Assembly (NCBI GenBank): GCA_028583605.1
Contig: CM053329.1
Location: 14,389,243-14,453,242, forward strand
DNA from: Dastarcus helophoroides
Taxonomy: Eukaryota; Arthropoda; Insecta; Coleoptera; Bothrideridae
Length of the DNA stretch: 64,000 nucleotides
Direction of reading: 5' to 3'
Of this stretch, positions 11,898 through 24,224 are shown piece after piece. Each line of letters opens with the position of its first letter. The stretch's first letter is position 1. A program made the position numbers and the translations under genes. Below the pieces are notes generated by a model. It was not told the origin of the DNA. It ran no database searches and saw only the letters and a list, made by a program, of their open reading frames with translations.

Positions 11898-12480
11898 CTG
11901 TCAGTCAGGGTTCATACCAAATCATCGCCTGGTTTCCAATAACCTAATAGCTAACAAGCTTCCAAACGTATTTCAGCCAAAAGCTAAGAACAATTTTTGA
12001 AAACAAGAGAATTGTAAACACTTTGCAAAAAGTTGGTTAAGCTTGATAAAGCGGAAGAGTCGCATTCCAATAAAAAAAAACCTGATTTGGGGTCATTTTG
12101 CTACGCGAATTCTATCTTATTTATTTCATTAGTTATGGAATTCAAGCCTTGTAATACATACTGTTGCACGTTATCGGTTCGAAAATTAAAATTTCGTGAA
12201 TTGTAACACTTTATTTCTAAACTGATTTCGGAACAATAGAATTATAACTCACTTAACTATCAGACTATCTTACTAACTGATTTACCAACTGACTAATTAA
12301 ATGACTAACTCATTGACTGAGGGAAAGACGACCGCGTATTTATAAGTACCGTTCCGGTTTCTAGAACGGAATTTCGTACAAATAAGACTTTGAGGAAACA
12401 TCTAAAGCGTTTATCCGCCGTATGATTCGCCATCGCGGCCGCTTTCCATTATCAAATGTTTCTAGGGAATTCCTTAAACA
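11898..12480. other. intron DNA with a possible LTR remnant
   Basis: Between about 12130 and 12480 the sequence has repeated AACTGACTAA-like words, then GACCGCGTATTTATAAGTACC and a GC-richer tail with ATCGCGGCCGC. Runs of ACTGACTAACTGA followed by GACCGCG and TATTTATA resemble insect LTR ends. No internal retroviral frame or second LTR is seen, so this is a weak call. Confidence 0.25.
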
Positions 12481-12492
12481 ATCTCTAATATC

Positions 12493-12579
12493 TTATTTTT
12501 ACTCTTTTTATATTTTTTGTTGAACATATATATTGTTATAACATGTGTTCAGCAAAAAATATAAAAAGAGTAAAAATAA
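12493..12579. repeat. hairpin-forming palindrome
   Basis: TTATTTTTACTCTTTTTATA at 12493 is mirrored by its complement ending at 12579. Near-perfect arms of about 35 bp flank a short AT loop, suggesting a small MITE or foldback relic. Confidence 0.75.
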
Positions 12580-12779
12580 AATCACTTCTTGAACATTCAT
12601 TTTCTATACTGGGCTAAACTTAATGAAATATCGTTTCAATAAATGGACAAGTCCTTTAAAAAGTCAAACTTTTTGTTAGGCACACATAATTGAGCGAAAT
12701 ATGGGGTTAAAACTAGAACATTTTTGCTTATTTCATAACATTGACCTTTAAAGACAATTCTTACTTACACCATCGACTT

Positions 12780-14720
12780 TAATTTCAAAATTGGCGAAAC
12801 TATTCAAATCAATTCCCATAAAAGGTCAAATTTTGGCTGATATTTAGAAAAAAAGTTAAAATTTTGCAAAAAAGTTGAAATTTTAGAAATATGTTCTTTC
12901 TACATATTTCTAAAATATCGAATATTTTTTTAAGTTTGGTTGTTTCTTCCAAATTTTGTTTTCGATTTCGTTGTTTTTCTATTTTAAAGAAAAAATTCTC
13001 AAAATCATCAAATTTCTTGATTTTTTTTATGATTCTCGATTTTAAAATTTGATATTTATTTGAAATTTTGTTTTCGATTTCGTCCAATTGTTTTTCTATT
13101 TTTAATAAAATATTTTGAAAATCAGCAAATTTCCATTAAATTTTTTTCTGTGAATTTCGATTTTAAAATTTTACACTTTACTCGAAATATTGGTTTTAAT
13201 ATAAATTTAAAACTTGCAATTTTGAAACGTAGGGCTTTTTAGAAATATCCTTTAATACATTCCTAAAATCTCGTTCTTTTTAAGTTTGACTTTTTCTTCG
13301 AAATTTTGTTTTCGATTTCGTTCGGTTGTTTTTCTATTTTAAAGAAACCATTTTGAAAATCAGCAAATTTCTTGAAATTTTTTTCTGTGAGTTTTGATTT
13401 TAAAATTTTACATTTTACTCGAAATATTTGGTTTTAATATAACTAAGATTTCCAATTTTGAAACGTGGGACTTACTTCATAATTTTTGTTGTAAGGACCA
13501 AAAGAAAATTACAAAAGAATCGATTTCGCTTGGTCATTTCGATTCGTTTCAAAATGGGGATTTCTTAAATTTCAATTTCTCTAAAAATCTTCTAAATTTA
13601 GGTATTCTTGAAAATGTTGAATTTTTTTCAAAATTTCAACTTTTCTTCCCATTTTTCTGTTAAGTTTTGACCTCTTTTAAACATCTTGATTTACTTCAAA
13701 ATGTTAGCTTTTTGAAAATCTGTGAGTTTTTTTTGACCAATTTATTAAAAACATACATTTTTAAAAATTTCAATCTATTTTAAAGATTTACTCTTTTTTA
13801 CCAAAAATGTTGACATTTTAAAAGAACCCTCTTCAAAATTTCCACCGTTTCTTCGAAATTTTGATTTGCATTTCTTTCACTTTCAAAATTCCGAGCTTTT
13901 CTCAAAATTATGACTTAATATTGAAAAGTTATTTTTAAAATGTTGACCTTTTTTCAAAATTCTCCTTATTGATACTTTTATCTTTTTTTTTTGTAAATGT
14001 TGACTTTCAGAATTGGATTTTTTTTTAAATTTTAATTATCCTTGCTAAAAATGAGGTTTAAAAATTTCGACTTTTGAGGATATCAATTTATTTGAAATTT
14101 TGAATTTTTTAAATTTGTACTTTTTTTTGTATTTGGAATTCTTTCTAATATTTTGATTTTGTGAACATGACACTTTTTGGAAAATTTCGACCTATTCTGA
14201 AAATTTCGAACTTCAAATTTTGACTTAGTTTAACAATTTCAAATGTTTTCACAATTTCGCCACTTTTTAAATTTTGACTTAACTTGCTTAAGGTCTTATT
14301 TTCGAAATTTCTTTATTTTTCGTACATTGGATAATTTTAAGATACTTTTTTAAAAGTTTTTAACGTTTTCACATCATTTCTACATTTTTTTTTAAAATTT
14401 CAGCCTTTGTTCAAAATTTTCAAATTATTTTGACTTATTCTGAAAATTTCGAACTTCAGATTCATACTCAAACATTTCACAATTTAGCCATTTTTAAAAT
14501 TTTGACTTTATTTCCTAAACGACTCTTTTTTTTTGTAAATTCAATGAATCCATAATACTTTTTTTTTAAATTTTTAAAGTTTTACTACATATTTAGTTTT
14601 TTTTTTTAATTTCTTTATAATGTTGACCATTTCTCGATTTGTGTTTTAAAAATTTTTATTTCATTCGTAATATCGTAAGAGCTGTTTTTTTTGTTTTTTG
14701 GTTATCAAGTAAACAAATTT
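12780..14720. repeat. degenerate AT-rich satellite with TTTCGA-type words
   Basis: The plus strand is T-rich and built from drifting copies of TTTTCAAAATTTCGACTTTT-like words at no strict period. Larger direct repeats occur: a block with GAAATTTTGTTTTCGATTTC recurs near 12955, 13067 and 13301. Open frames in it have skewed Phe/Lys/Asn composition and no domains. It lies in intron 3. Confidence 0.6.
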
Positions 14721-16260
14721 AAAGTTTTAATTTTTGAATTTTCAATTTTTGAATTTTTGAATTTTTGAATTTTTGAATTTTGAATGTTTGAATTTCGAAT
14801 TTTTAAAATTTAAAATTTTAAATCCTGAATTTTTGAATCTTCAATTTTGAATTTTAAATTTTGAATTTTTGAATTTTGAATTTTTGACATTTGAATTTTT
14901 AAATTCGGAATTTTTAAATTTTGAATTTTGAATTATTAAATTTTAAATTTTTGAATTTTTGAATTATTGAATTTTAAATATTTGAATTTTGAATTTTTGC
15001 ATTTTTTTATTTTGAATTTACAATTTTTAAATTTTGAATTTTTAAATTCTGAATTTTTAAATTCTAAATTTTTGAATTTTTGAATTTAGAATTTGTGAAT
15101 CTTGAATTTTTTAATTTTGAATTTTAAATTTTTGGGTTTTTGAATTTTTGAATTTTAAGTTTTTTGAATTTTTGAATTTTGAATTTTAAATTTATGACAG
15201 CTTTTTGAATTTTTAAATTTTTAAATTTAAAATTTTTGAATCTTGCATTGTTTAATTTTGAATTTATGAATTTTGAATGTTTAAATTTTTGAATTTTTTA
15301 ATTTTTGAATTTTTTAATTTTTTAATTTTTGAATTTTTTAATTTTTGAATTTTTTAATTTTTGAATTTTTTAATTGTTGCCTGAATTTTTGAATTTTGAA
15401 ATTTTGAATTTTAAATTTTTAAATTTTAAATTTTTTGAATTTTGAGATGTTTAAATTTTACAATTTTTAATTTTTGAATTTTTGATTTTGAATTTTGAAG
15501 TATTAAATTTTTGAAGGTTTTGAAGTTTTGAAGTTTTGAATATTGAATTTGAATTTTTGAATTTTTGAATTTTTGAATTTTTGATTTTGAATTTTTAAAT
15601 TTAAAATGTTTAAATTTAAAATTTTTTGAATTCTTAAGATTTTTCAATTTTTAAATTCTTGATTTTTGAATTTTGAACTTTGAATTTTTGAATTTTAAAT
15701 TTTTGAATTTTTAACTTTAGAATTTTAAATCTAAAATAAATTTTAAATTTTGAATTTTTAAATTTTTAAATTTTTGAATTTTTGAATTTTTGAATTTTTA
15801 AATTTTTGAATTTTTGAATTTTGAATTTTTTATTTATTTTTCAATTTCAAATTTTAGAATTTTTGAATTTTGACTTTGAATTTTACTTTGAATTTTTAAC
15901 TTTGAATTTTAATTATAAATTTTTGAATTTTTAACTTAGAATTTTTAAATCTTAAATTGAATTTTGAATTTTTAAATTTTAAAATTTTTGAATTTTTGAA
16001 TTTTTAAATTTTTGAATTTTTGAATTTTGAATTTTTTAAATTTTGAATTTTTGAATTTTTAAATTTTGAATTTTTGAATTTTTGAATTTTTTAATTTTTT
16101 GAATTTTTAAATTTTTAAATTTTTCAATTTTTGAATTTTTGAATTTTTGAGATTTTGAATTTTTGAATTTTTGAATTTTTGAATTTTTCAATTTTTAAAT
16201 TTTTGAATTTTTTAATTTTGAATTTTGATGTTTTGAATTTTGATTTTGAATTTTAAAATT
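14721..16260. repeat. long low-complexity block of TTTTTGAA-type units
   Basis: About 1.5 kb consist almost entirely of AATTTTTGAATTTTTGAATT-like words, with units of 7-9 bases and frequent slippage. There is almost no G or C other than the single G of each unit. It is effectively a decayed micro/minisatellite. Nothing coding is supported. Confidence 0.85.
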
Positions 16261-16690
16261 CAAATGTCAATTTGAAATTTTGAATTTCGAGGTTAAAATT
16301 TTGAATTTCGAATTTGGAATTTCCAGTTTCGAATTTAAATTTAGAATTTCGAGGTTAGAATTTCGAATTTCGAGGATAGAATTTCGAGGTTAGAATTTCG
16401 AATTTTGAGGTTAAAATCTCGAGATTAGAATTTCGAAATTCGAATTTTGAGATTGGAATTTCGAATTTCGAATTTGGAATATTGAAATTCGAATTTCGAA
16501 CTTTGAATCTTAAACTTCGAACTTCGAATTTCGAATTTCGAATTTGGAATATTGAAATTCGAATTTCGAACTTTGAATCTTAAACTTCGAACTTCGAATT
16601 TCGAACTTTGAACTTTGAATCTTAAGCTTCGACCTTCGACTTCCAACTTTAAACTTCGAACTTCGAACTTTAAAATCTTCAAATTTTTTG
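16261..16690. repeat. TTTCGAA-variant minisatellite
   Basis: The preceding TTTTTGAA array changes here into AATTTCGAA and GAGGTTAGAATTTCG units. A 64 bp stretch starting near GAATATTGAAATTCGAATTT is repeated back to back at about 16478 and 16542. The added CpG in each unit (TCGA) distinguishes it from the block to the left. Confidence 0.75.
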
Positions 16691-16699
16691 AACCCTTCA

Positions 16700-18640
16700 A
16701 AATTTCACTCTTTTTCGAAATTAACAATTTTTTGAAAATTTCGATAATTTGGTTACTCCTATGTTAACTTTGTTATTTCTCACTGTTAATTTTTAAAATT
16801 TTAAATTTTTTACACTACATTTTTTTTGAAAATTTGGAGTTTCAAAATTTTATTATTTTTTTTTTTGAAAATTTCGATTTTTTTTAAAAGGGAAAATTTG
16901 TATTTAGATATATAATAATTATTTAAAAAGTTACGTCATTTTTAAAAATTTACGTCATTTTAAAAAAATTTTGATGCCGAAATTTTTTTTTAAATGTCGA
17001 CTATTTTGGAAATTTAAAAAATGTTTCAAGACCCGCCTTTTTTAAAATTTCCAATTAAAATTTTTGACTTTTTAAATCGTATTCTACTTTTTTCGAACTT
17101 TCAAATATCCAAAATTTTGATTTTTTTCAAAAATTTTAACTTCAAAATTTGATTCATTTTTGAAAATTTGAACTTTTCCGATAATTTTGTCATTTTCTCA
17201 ATATGAAGAATTACCGGAAATTTCGTCAAAAATTTGATTGAAATTTCGTCCACAATTTGACCAAAAATTTTTCAATTTTTTAAGGTCTCGAATTGTTTTC
17301 AAAATCTTGACCATTTTTGAAATTTTATTTTACTTATTTTCAAGATGTTAGCTTTTCTAAAAATTACAAATTTTTAAGAAAAAAATCTCAAATTTTTCAA
17401 ATATTCAAATCTTTAAAATGTTAATTTTTGAAAATGTTTAATTTTTTTCCAGAATTTCGATTATCCTTTAAAAATCTCACTATGAAATTTTTTACATTAT
17501 TCAGAATTCAATTTTACAATAATCATATTTTCCAAAATTTAATCTATATTTTTCAAAATTCTCATTATTTTCAAAATTAAAATTTTTTTTTTAATTTTTG
17601 TCTTATTTTCTAAAATTTAGATTCTTTTAAAAATTTATTTTTGCCAAAATTTCAATATCTTTCCTTTTGAGTTTAAATTCGAAGTGTAGACTGTTTTTTT
17701 TATGAAATTCTATTTTAAAACTTGAATCATCTTGATCAATTTTCTATTTTTATTAAAATTTGTACTTAAAAAGAAACTCTATTTTAGCTTCAATTTTTTT
17801 GATCTCAAAATTCGAGAATTTTTTCAATAAATGGCAAGTTTACAGAAAATTTCTCTCTTCTTCTGAAACTTTCCAGTTCAAGTTCAAAAGTTCCATTTTT
17901 TTGTAGAAGTCAACGGTAATATAAGTTATAAAAGTTAAAATTTTAAATTTTACGTCACTTCACTTTCAAATTTTAGAATTTGCAAAATTCTCAATGTCTT
18001 TAATGTTTGAGCATCAAACTATTTGTGTTTTTTTTTAATCTCAGCTTTATTCTAAAGATTTTAATTTTCTATGAACATTTTTACGTTTTTTAAAGTCCCC
18101 GCGCCATTTTTAAACATTTCCACTTTAAAATCTCAATTTTCTAAGAAATTTTGACTTTTTTAAAAATCTTGACTTTTTTAAAAACATTATATTTTTGAAG
18201 AATTTCGCTATTTTTTTAAATTTTGTCAGTTTCTATAATTTCGAACTTTTTGAAGATTTCGTATTATCTTCAATTTTTCAATCTTGTTTCGCAAATCTCG
18301 TTTTTTCCAAAATTTCGACATTATTCGAAATTTCTACTTCTTTTTAAAATTGCGCCTTTTTTTAAATTTAAACTTATTATTTCACATTTTTCAAATATTT
18401 GTTTTTCTATGAAAATTTTAATTTTTCCAAAATTTTAAAAATTTGGAGCATTTTTAAAAGCTTTCAATTTTTTTAATAATTTTGGTTTTTCTTTAATATT
18501 TAGACTCTCAGAAAATACGGCTTTTTCTGAAAATTCCAAATTTGCGTTTATTTTTTTAAATTTAAATAAATATCGAAAATAAAATGTAAATAATTTTAAA
18601 GTTCAAATTTCAAATTGAAAGGCCAAATTTCACGAAGAAA
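16700..18640. repeat. degenerate AT-rich satellite, T-rich on the plus strand
   Basis: This continues the 12.8-14.7 kb type: diverged AAAATTTCGACTTTTT words, no clear period, no supported genes. It ends near 18640, where ordinary unique sequence begins. Confidence 0.55.
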
Positions 18641-18829
18641 GTTGAGTAAATGGTCAGTGGTTTTTACTGGATTGTTTGTTAAAAATGAACACCTGCAATT
18701 TTAAAGTATTTATTGTTATTACTTCTTTTCTAATCCGTGGGTAAATGGCAAATTTCAACTTAACTTAGCAATAAATCAGGCAAACATCAAAAGATAAATC
18801 TAGATATCTATAAAAAGAACAAAAGTCTT

Positions 18830-19563
18830 TCTATGCGACCATTGCAAACTGAAGGAAATCAAATAAGCCCCCAATCGGTTATTTCAAACATACATGCACG
18901 TTTTTATATATTCTTTCCTCTCCGCGCGCCACTTATATTGCCCCAAAACCTTTTGAAGCCGAACACTGAAAAAGAGGCACAAAGAAACGCCGGAAAAGTG
19001 TCGGTTGCCGTTTAGGAACTTTGAAACATCCCCCGTCTGGATTCTGGATTCGAGGCGGATTGCCTCGTGTTACGTATCGAAAAATTGCTATCGAAATGAA
19101 ATCAAATATTTGTGCAATAAAATTATATGTTCGCAAAGTGACTGATTTAGCAGCTTCGACGAAATGCAAAATTAGATTTTTATTATGAAAAAGTATCGAG
19201 ATAAATCATCATTCCTTCAATAACGCGCCGTTATTAAATAATGAATTTATTCTCAATCAGTGTCGCCTCTAATTAAATTAAACGTGAAATATTAAAATTC
19301 TTTTTCATTTCGCTTGAATCGAGCATCGACTGGAGAAACATAAATTATTTATGAAGGTAATTCGGCTCCATAATGGGGGGAAAAATCGGTGCACCTACAT
19401 CATCTGTTTTAAGTTAAAACACGGAGGGAGTCAGGAACGAATAAATAGAAACGTTATCAGACGAGAAAAGAAACTCATCTTCTGCGTGAAAAATAAGCGC
19501 CAGACGGTATGCAAAGATAAGAGAGGCGTAGCCGAAGGCAATCGATCTATTTTACCGAATTAC
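18830..19563. promoter_or_regulatory. unique, homeobox-site-rich DNA next to exon 3 (candidate regulatory island)
   Basis: This block has mixed composition and no satellite words. It contains many TAAT/ATTA cores, for example TTATTAAATAATGAATTTAT, CTAATTAAATTAAACG and CATAAATTATTTATGA, within 400 bp immediately downstream of exon 3 in gene orientation. It could be an intronic enhancer. The evidence is composition and motif density only. Frames at 18933-19169 and 19351-19689 are not supported as genes; the second is partly the antisense of exon 3. Confidence 0.35.
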
Positions 19564-19691
19564 CTGACTGACAGAGCTGCTGGCTCGCCTCGAGCCGTTT
19601 TCCGAAAAGCCAGAATTTCCACTGTAACCCATATTAATTGTCCCTTTGGAAGTCGATCTGTAGGGAGACGTGCTGCGGCCGGTTCTTGAAC
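19564..19691 (-). CDS. host gene exon 3: Ser/Gly/Arg-rich linker
   Basis: TCGTTTCAG lies before base 19691 on the minus strand and GTAATT follows base 19564 after GTCAG. The exon enters with GT, completing the AGT Ser codon started by the final A of exon 2, and ends in phase 0 for exon 4. It encodes 42 further residues, beginning SRTGRSTSPYRSTSKGTIN and ending SRRASSSVSQ. RSTSPYRS continues the basic/Ser-Pro theme of exons 1 and 2 and RRASS is a basophilic-kinase-like site. The sequence looks intrinsically disordered. Exact phase agreement on both sides is the main support. Confidence 0.8.
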
Positions 19692-20960
19692 CTGAAACGA
19701 AGAACGCGAAACTTCGTAATTAAGAAATTTTCAGGTGGGTGAAGGCAACAAAAAAATACTTGATTAATTCTTTTAAGTAATAAGAGACGACGACTCCGAT
19801 TTTTTTGTCTAAAGATAAATTTGAGTGGAAAAAATTCATTTATGCTGCATGTAATTGCGTTGGCGGTTTCATTACATTATATTTTAATAATTTAGACTTT
19901 AAACATTGTCTAAGCCTGAATGTAACAAATTAGAATGTAAAGATTCAAAAATGTCGAATTTTCATACCTTATTTAGGTTATTTAATAAAAAAAATACAAA
20001 ATAAAGTTAGAAAATTCAATGAAAAGGTGCGATTTTTTACGTTATTTCATGTATAGTTTATTAAGGACTATCAAGTTTTCTAATAATGTCGATTGAGTTT
20101 TTTATTGCTAATCCACTCGCAAAGGATTACTCTATTATGCCTCCAAAGCACCGCAAGTAAGATGCGGAAACAAGGATAAATGTCACATAGTAAAAATTTG
20201 CGTATACCAAACCCCGGCGCATCCACCAAAAATTAAACCGTCGCTATTCATTCTGTAGCGAATTCTCCTTTTTAAAATGCGTTTACTCGGGTGTTGCAGA
20301 TGCCTAAATATTGATGACATTCTAGTCAATTGACTACACTGCCCATTACTTCAAAAAAATGCGGCACCGTGCGACGTTCCAACGTTTAAACTTAGAAAAT
20401 GATTTTTACGCGTTCGTAAATTCGAAGATATAATTACGTTGGAAGTTTGTTTGCCCCCTAGCCGAGTTTTCAAGATTTTAGACGTTGCTTCAACTTATAA
20501 TGTATATTAATAAGATCTTGTAGAAGTTTCTTTTGGAAAATTTGTTTAACAAATTATATACAAAAACTTTTACGTCTTTCGTCTCTGAAGCGTCATTATA
20601 CACTCTCTAAGCCGAAGAAGTCGACTTTAATGAGTTTTGCTTCGAATAAACACATTCGGTCGGCGGGAGAGATTAAACCTGGCGATAAAAGTCTTCAAGT
20701 GCGGCCGATTTTAAAACCCTCAAGTTCATGAAGTTGAGAAATAAAACGTTTTGTTTGACATCTGCAGAATTTAAGCTGACAACTCCAGTTGAATTGTTAT
20801 CGCCCAGTTCTTTTTCCATTTAATTTAGTTTTTAATTATAATAAACTGTTAATCAAAGCTAGGGATTTTGCCAGCAGAGTGCATGTTCTCTATGGAACCA
20901 CATCTTCAGTCGAAAAACAAAAAATGTTGGAGCAGGATTAACTAAAAGAGCGCTTCTGAC
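19692..20960. other. unique intron 2 DNA, no gene seen
   Basis: This sequence flanks exon 3 on its 5' side and has mixed composition with some GC-richer patches (for example near 20150-20300 and 20590-20720). I see no exon with both splice sites in phase, and no transposon. From about 20960 it merges into AT-rich repeat. Confidence 0.4.
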
Positions 20961-21659
20961 ACGGTCAGTACAAATGTTTGTTTTTCTAGGATTTTCTGCT
21001 ACTGTTTCTCAAAAAATTTCTTGTTTTCCTCAAAAATTTTTAAACTGAAAGTTTTTACTCTTAAAATTTGAAATCGCTTTTCAAAATATCGATGGTAATA
21101 TGAAATTTTTAATATTTTTAAAAATGTTGAATAGGTCAAAATTTACTTCTTTTCTAAAATTTTCCAATTTTTTTTCTCAATATTAGACTATTTTAATGAA
21201 ATCTCAAGTTTAGGTTTAAAATTCTGATCTATTTGTAGAAATTTTTCGAAATTCTTCGAAATTTCTAATATTTGCACAAACTTTTACCTTTACATTTGAT
21301 TCTTCATGGTAAACCCTTATTGACCGGAAATATTATGTTTTTTTAATTTATTTAACATTTCTTCGGCCCAGTTTTTTTTTGCTAAATTCTTAAAACACTA
21401 CGTTAACACCAAAACGTGGACAATTCTCTCAAAATTTTATCTTCAGTCTGGAATAATTTGGAATTTCAAAGTCGACGTTTCAAGAAAACAAGTAGAATAT
21501 TCTAATTTTAAATTAATTAATTAAATGTTCAAATTAGTTTCAATATTTTGACAAGCAATTTTAAAATTCCTATTTTAAAGTTTTACAAATATTTCTTCAC
21601 TTTTAAGAGATATTTTTAAACTTGAAAGTATAAATTTTGTTTTTTTTTAACAATTCTCA

Positions 21660-21875
21660 CAAAATGCCGATTTTATTTTGAAAATTTCAACTCCTTTGTA
21701 TGCATTTTTGTGCCGAAATCAAAGTAGAATATTTTTGTAAGGCTCTCTCAATCATTTAATTGTTTATCAAAAAACTTGTACCTAAATAACACAGGACTTT
21801 TTTTTAAATATCAACTTTAAAATTGAAATACAGAACTTGTCCTCCGAAACCAAGAAAGATTAAAAACACAACAAA
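21660..21875 (+). repeat. direct repeat, copy 1 (second copy 22835-23045)
   Basis: The block AATGCCGATTTTATTTTGAA through CTCTCTCAATC to the FB arm AGAACTTGTCC is repeated with moderate divergence about 1.17 kb to the right. Both copies end in an FB arm, so the FB sequence was already in place before the duplication, or both were targeted. Confidence 0.7.
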
Positions 21876-21990
21876 AGCTGCTCTTTTTTTAGAGCAACCT
21901 CTGTTGTGTGTGTGTTTCTTAATCTTTCTTGGTTTCAGAGGACAAGATTTGTATTTTAATTTTTGAAAATAACCAAGGACCAGTTCGTTT
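21822..21990. repeat. foldback element copy 2 (FB)
   Basis: Left arm ACAGAACTTGTCCTCCGAAA and right arm ending in ACAAGATTTGTATTTTAATT are inverted around AGCTGCTCTTTTTTTAGAGC. The right side extends into AACCAAGGACCAGTTCGTTT, the outer end of the family. It abuts the left arm of the 21.9-24.9 kb inverted repeat. Confidence 0.85.
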
Positions 21991-22815
21991 CACCGAAAAA
22001 AAAAATAGTAAAAATATTCTTGAGTTTAAAAATATCCAATTTAAATTTAAAGTTACAAATGTGAAAACCCAAACCTTGGGGAATAATTTAAATTTATATG
22101 CATAAAACTTGAGTAATAACACGAAATTTTGAAGTTTTACATTTGGGGGGATAAAGTCGATGTTGCGTCAAAATTTCGTGCAATTAATTTATTAAAAAAA
22201 TTTAGAATTCCAGTTTTTAGCTAAAATTTCAATAAAGCAAAAAATTGCAAACCTAGTTTGTAACTTTGAGTAAAAACCCAACAAATAATAAAAACTTGTA
22301 ATGTTTAAAATGTTGAATTTTTTCTCGAATCTATTAGAGATTTTAATTTCGAAATTTCTACTTTAAACTTAACTATTCGCTTTCTTAGTTCTGTAAACTG
22401 ACAAAATTTTTTTAGTTAATTAGACTTTTTTTTGAATAGATAACTTCTTTACTCAAAATTTGGACTTGTAAGAGTTTTGTATTTTAAAATTTCATGCCTA
22501 AACTCTAAATGTTAAAAATTTGGACGTAGAAAAGTTTTGAATTTCAAAATTTCATGCCTAAACTCTAAATGTTAAAAGAATAGTTTTGAATTTCAAAATT
22601 TTAAGCCTAAGCTCAAAATTTTAAAAATGAATCAAGTTATTGAGAAAACTTTTAATTCTGACAAAGAAAATTTGAGTTTTAATATGAAGTTATATGAATA
22701 ATATGAGTTAAATGTCAATCTATCAAAAAAACTAATGATTAACAAAAATACAACTTATTTAAATATTTTAAAATCAAGTTGACATTTTTTGTTTGACTTT
22801 TTATTATTTTACTAA
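21940..22815 (+). repeat. left arm of a large inverted repeat
   Basis: This roughly 0.87 kb arm pairs with the reverse complement of 23755-24890. Shared landmarks are ACCAAGGACCAGTTCGTT, CAAATGTGAAAACCCAAAC, TTGCGTCAAAATTTCGTGCA and CAAGTTGACATTTTTTGTTT, in opposite order and strand. Divergence is substantial, so it is old. Confidence 0.75.
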
Positions 22816-23754
22816 ATAAATACTTTTAGGTGAAATGCCGATTTGATTTTGAAAATTTTAACTCCTTTGTACGCATTTTAGTGTCAAAATAAAGGTAGAA
22901 AATCTTTGTAAAGCTCTCTCAATCTTTTGATTCTTTATCAAAACTTGTACCTAAAAAAACTGGACCTATTTTTAAATATCAACCTTAAAATTAAAATACA
23001 GAACTTGTCCTTCGAAACTAAGAAAGATTAAAAAACACAACAAAGGTTGCTTTAAAATAAAAAGTAAATTTTTTTTTATAAAGTTGTTTTTTGATTCTAA
23101 AGCAATGTCCTTTTAAAAAATTTTAATTTGGAAGTCACAGTTTTGTGTTTTTTTAAATCTTTTTCCTCAAAACTTCTAATTTTGATTTAAAACTACTCTT
23201 CAAAATTTAGATTTTAGGAATTTATTACTTAATTTAAAATTTTAAAGCTTTAATTGAACTTTAGGATAAAAATATTATAATTTTAAGATTACTAATTCCC
23301 AAGAAAACGAAATCGTCATTTATGGAAAAAGTCTTAACTTTAAGTTTGAAATTAAATCACAAAGAATGCAAAGTTTAATCTAAAATTCTGTGAAGACAGC
23401 AAGATTAAAAAAAGTAGAGAAAGATTTAAGAAAAATTGAACTTCTAAATATTTTGAAATTTTAAGCGATATTTGGAGAAAAAGTCGAATATTTAAATTTA
23501 ATTTATGATTTCGAAGTCATAGTAAAAGTACCCAAAATTTTTTAAATATTAGATTACGATTTTTATTTAAACATTTTAATTATTTTTTCAAAACCATAAG
23601 CTAAATTTTTATATTTTCAGTTTCATTTTTGAACTCGAAGCTCAAAGAAAATTATGTTGAAATTTCGAAAAGAAGTCAACATTTTTATAAAAAATTTTAA
23701 CCGAAAAAACTAATTTAATTATTTTTTCAAATATTTGAATTAAACTTAAAATTT

Positions 23755-24188
23755 CACTTAATTAGTAGAATAATAAAAAGTCAAACAAAAAATGTCAAGT
23801 TGATTTTAAAATGGTTAAATAAATTGTATTTTTATGAATCTTTAATTTTTGTGATAGATTGACTTTTAACCCAATATTTTCATGTTAAAACCTAGATTTT
23901 CGTTGTCAAAATTTAAAATTTTCTCAATAACTTGATTGATTTTTTAAACTCAGAGTTAAGGCTTGAAGTTTTGAAATTCAAAACTTTCCAAATTTTAAGT
24001 AAAAAAGGTTACCTATTTAAAAAAGTCATTTTTTTTTACTGGAAATGACTGGTCCCTTGGTTATCTTTAAAAACTGAAATACAAATCTTGCCTTCTGAAA
24101 CCAAGAAAGAACAAAAAACACAACAACAGAGGTTGTTCTAATGAGTTCCGATAGCCAAGCTATCATCTTTAGAGAGATATTCTCTCTC

Positions 24189-24224
<36 letters not shown>

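Noticed and set aside
18933..19169. 78-residue minus-strand frame left of exon 3
   Set aside because: No flanking splice sites giving a phase compatible with exons 3 and 4.
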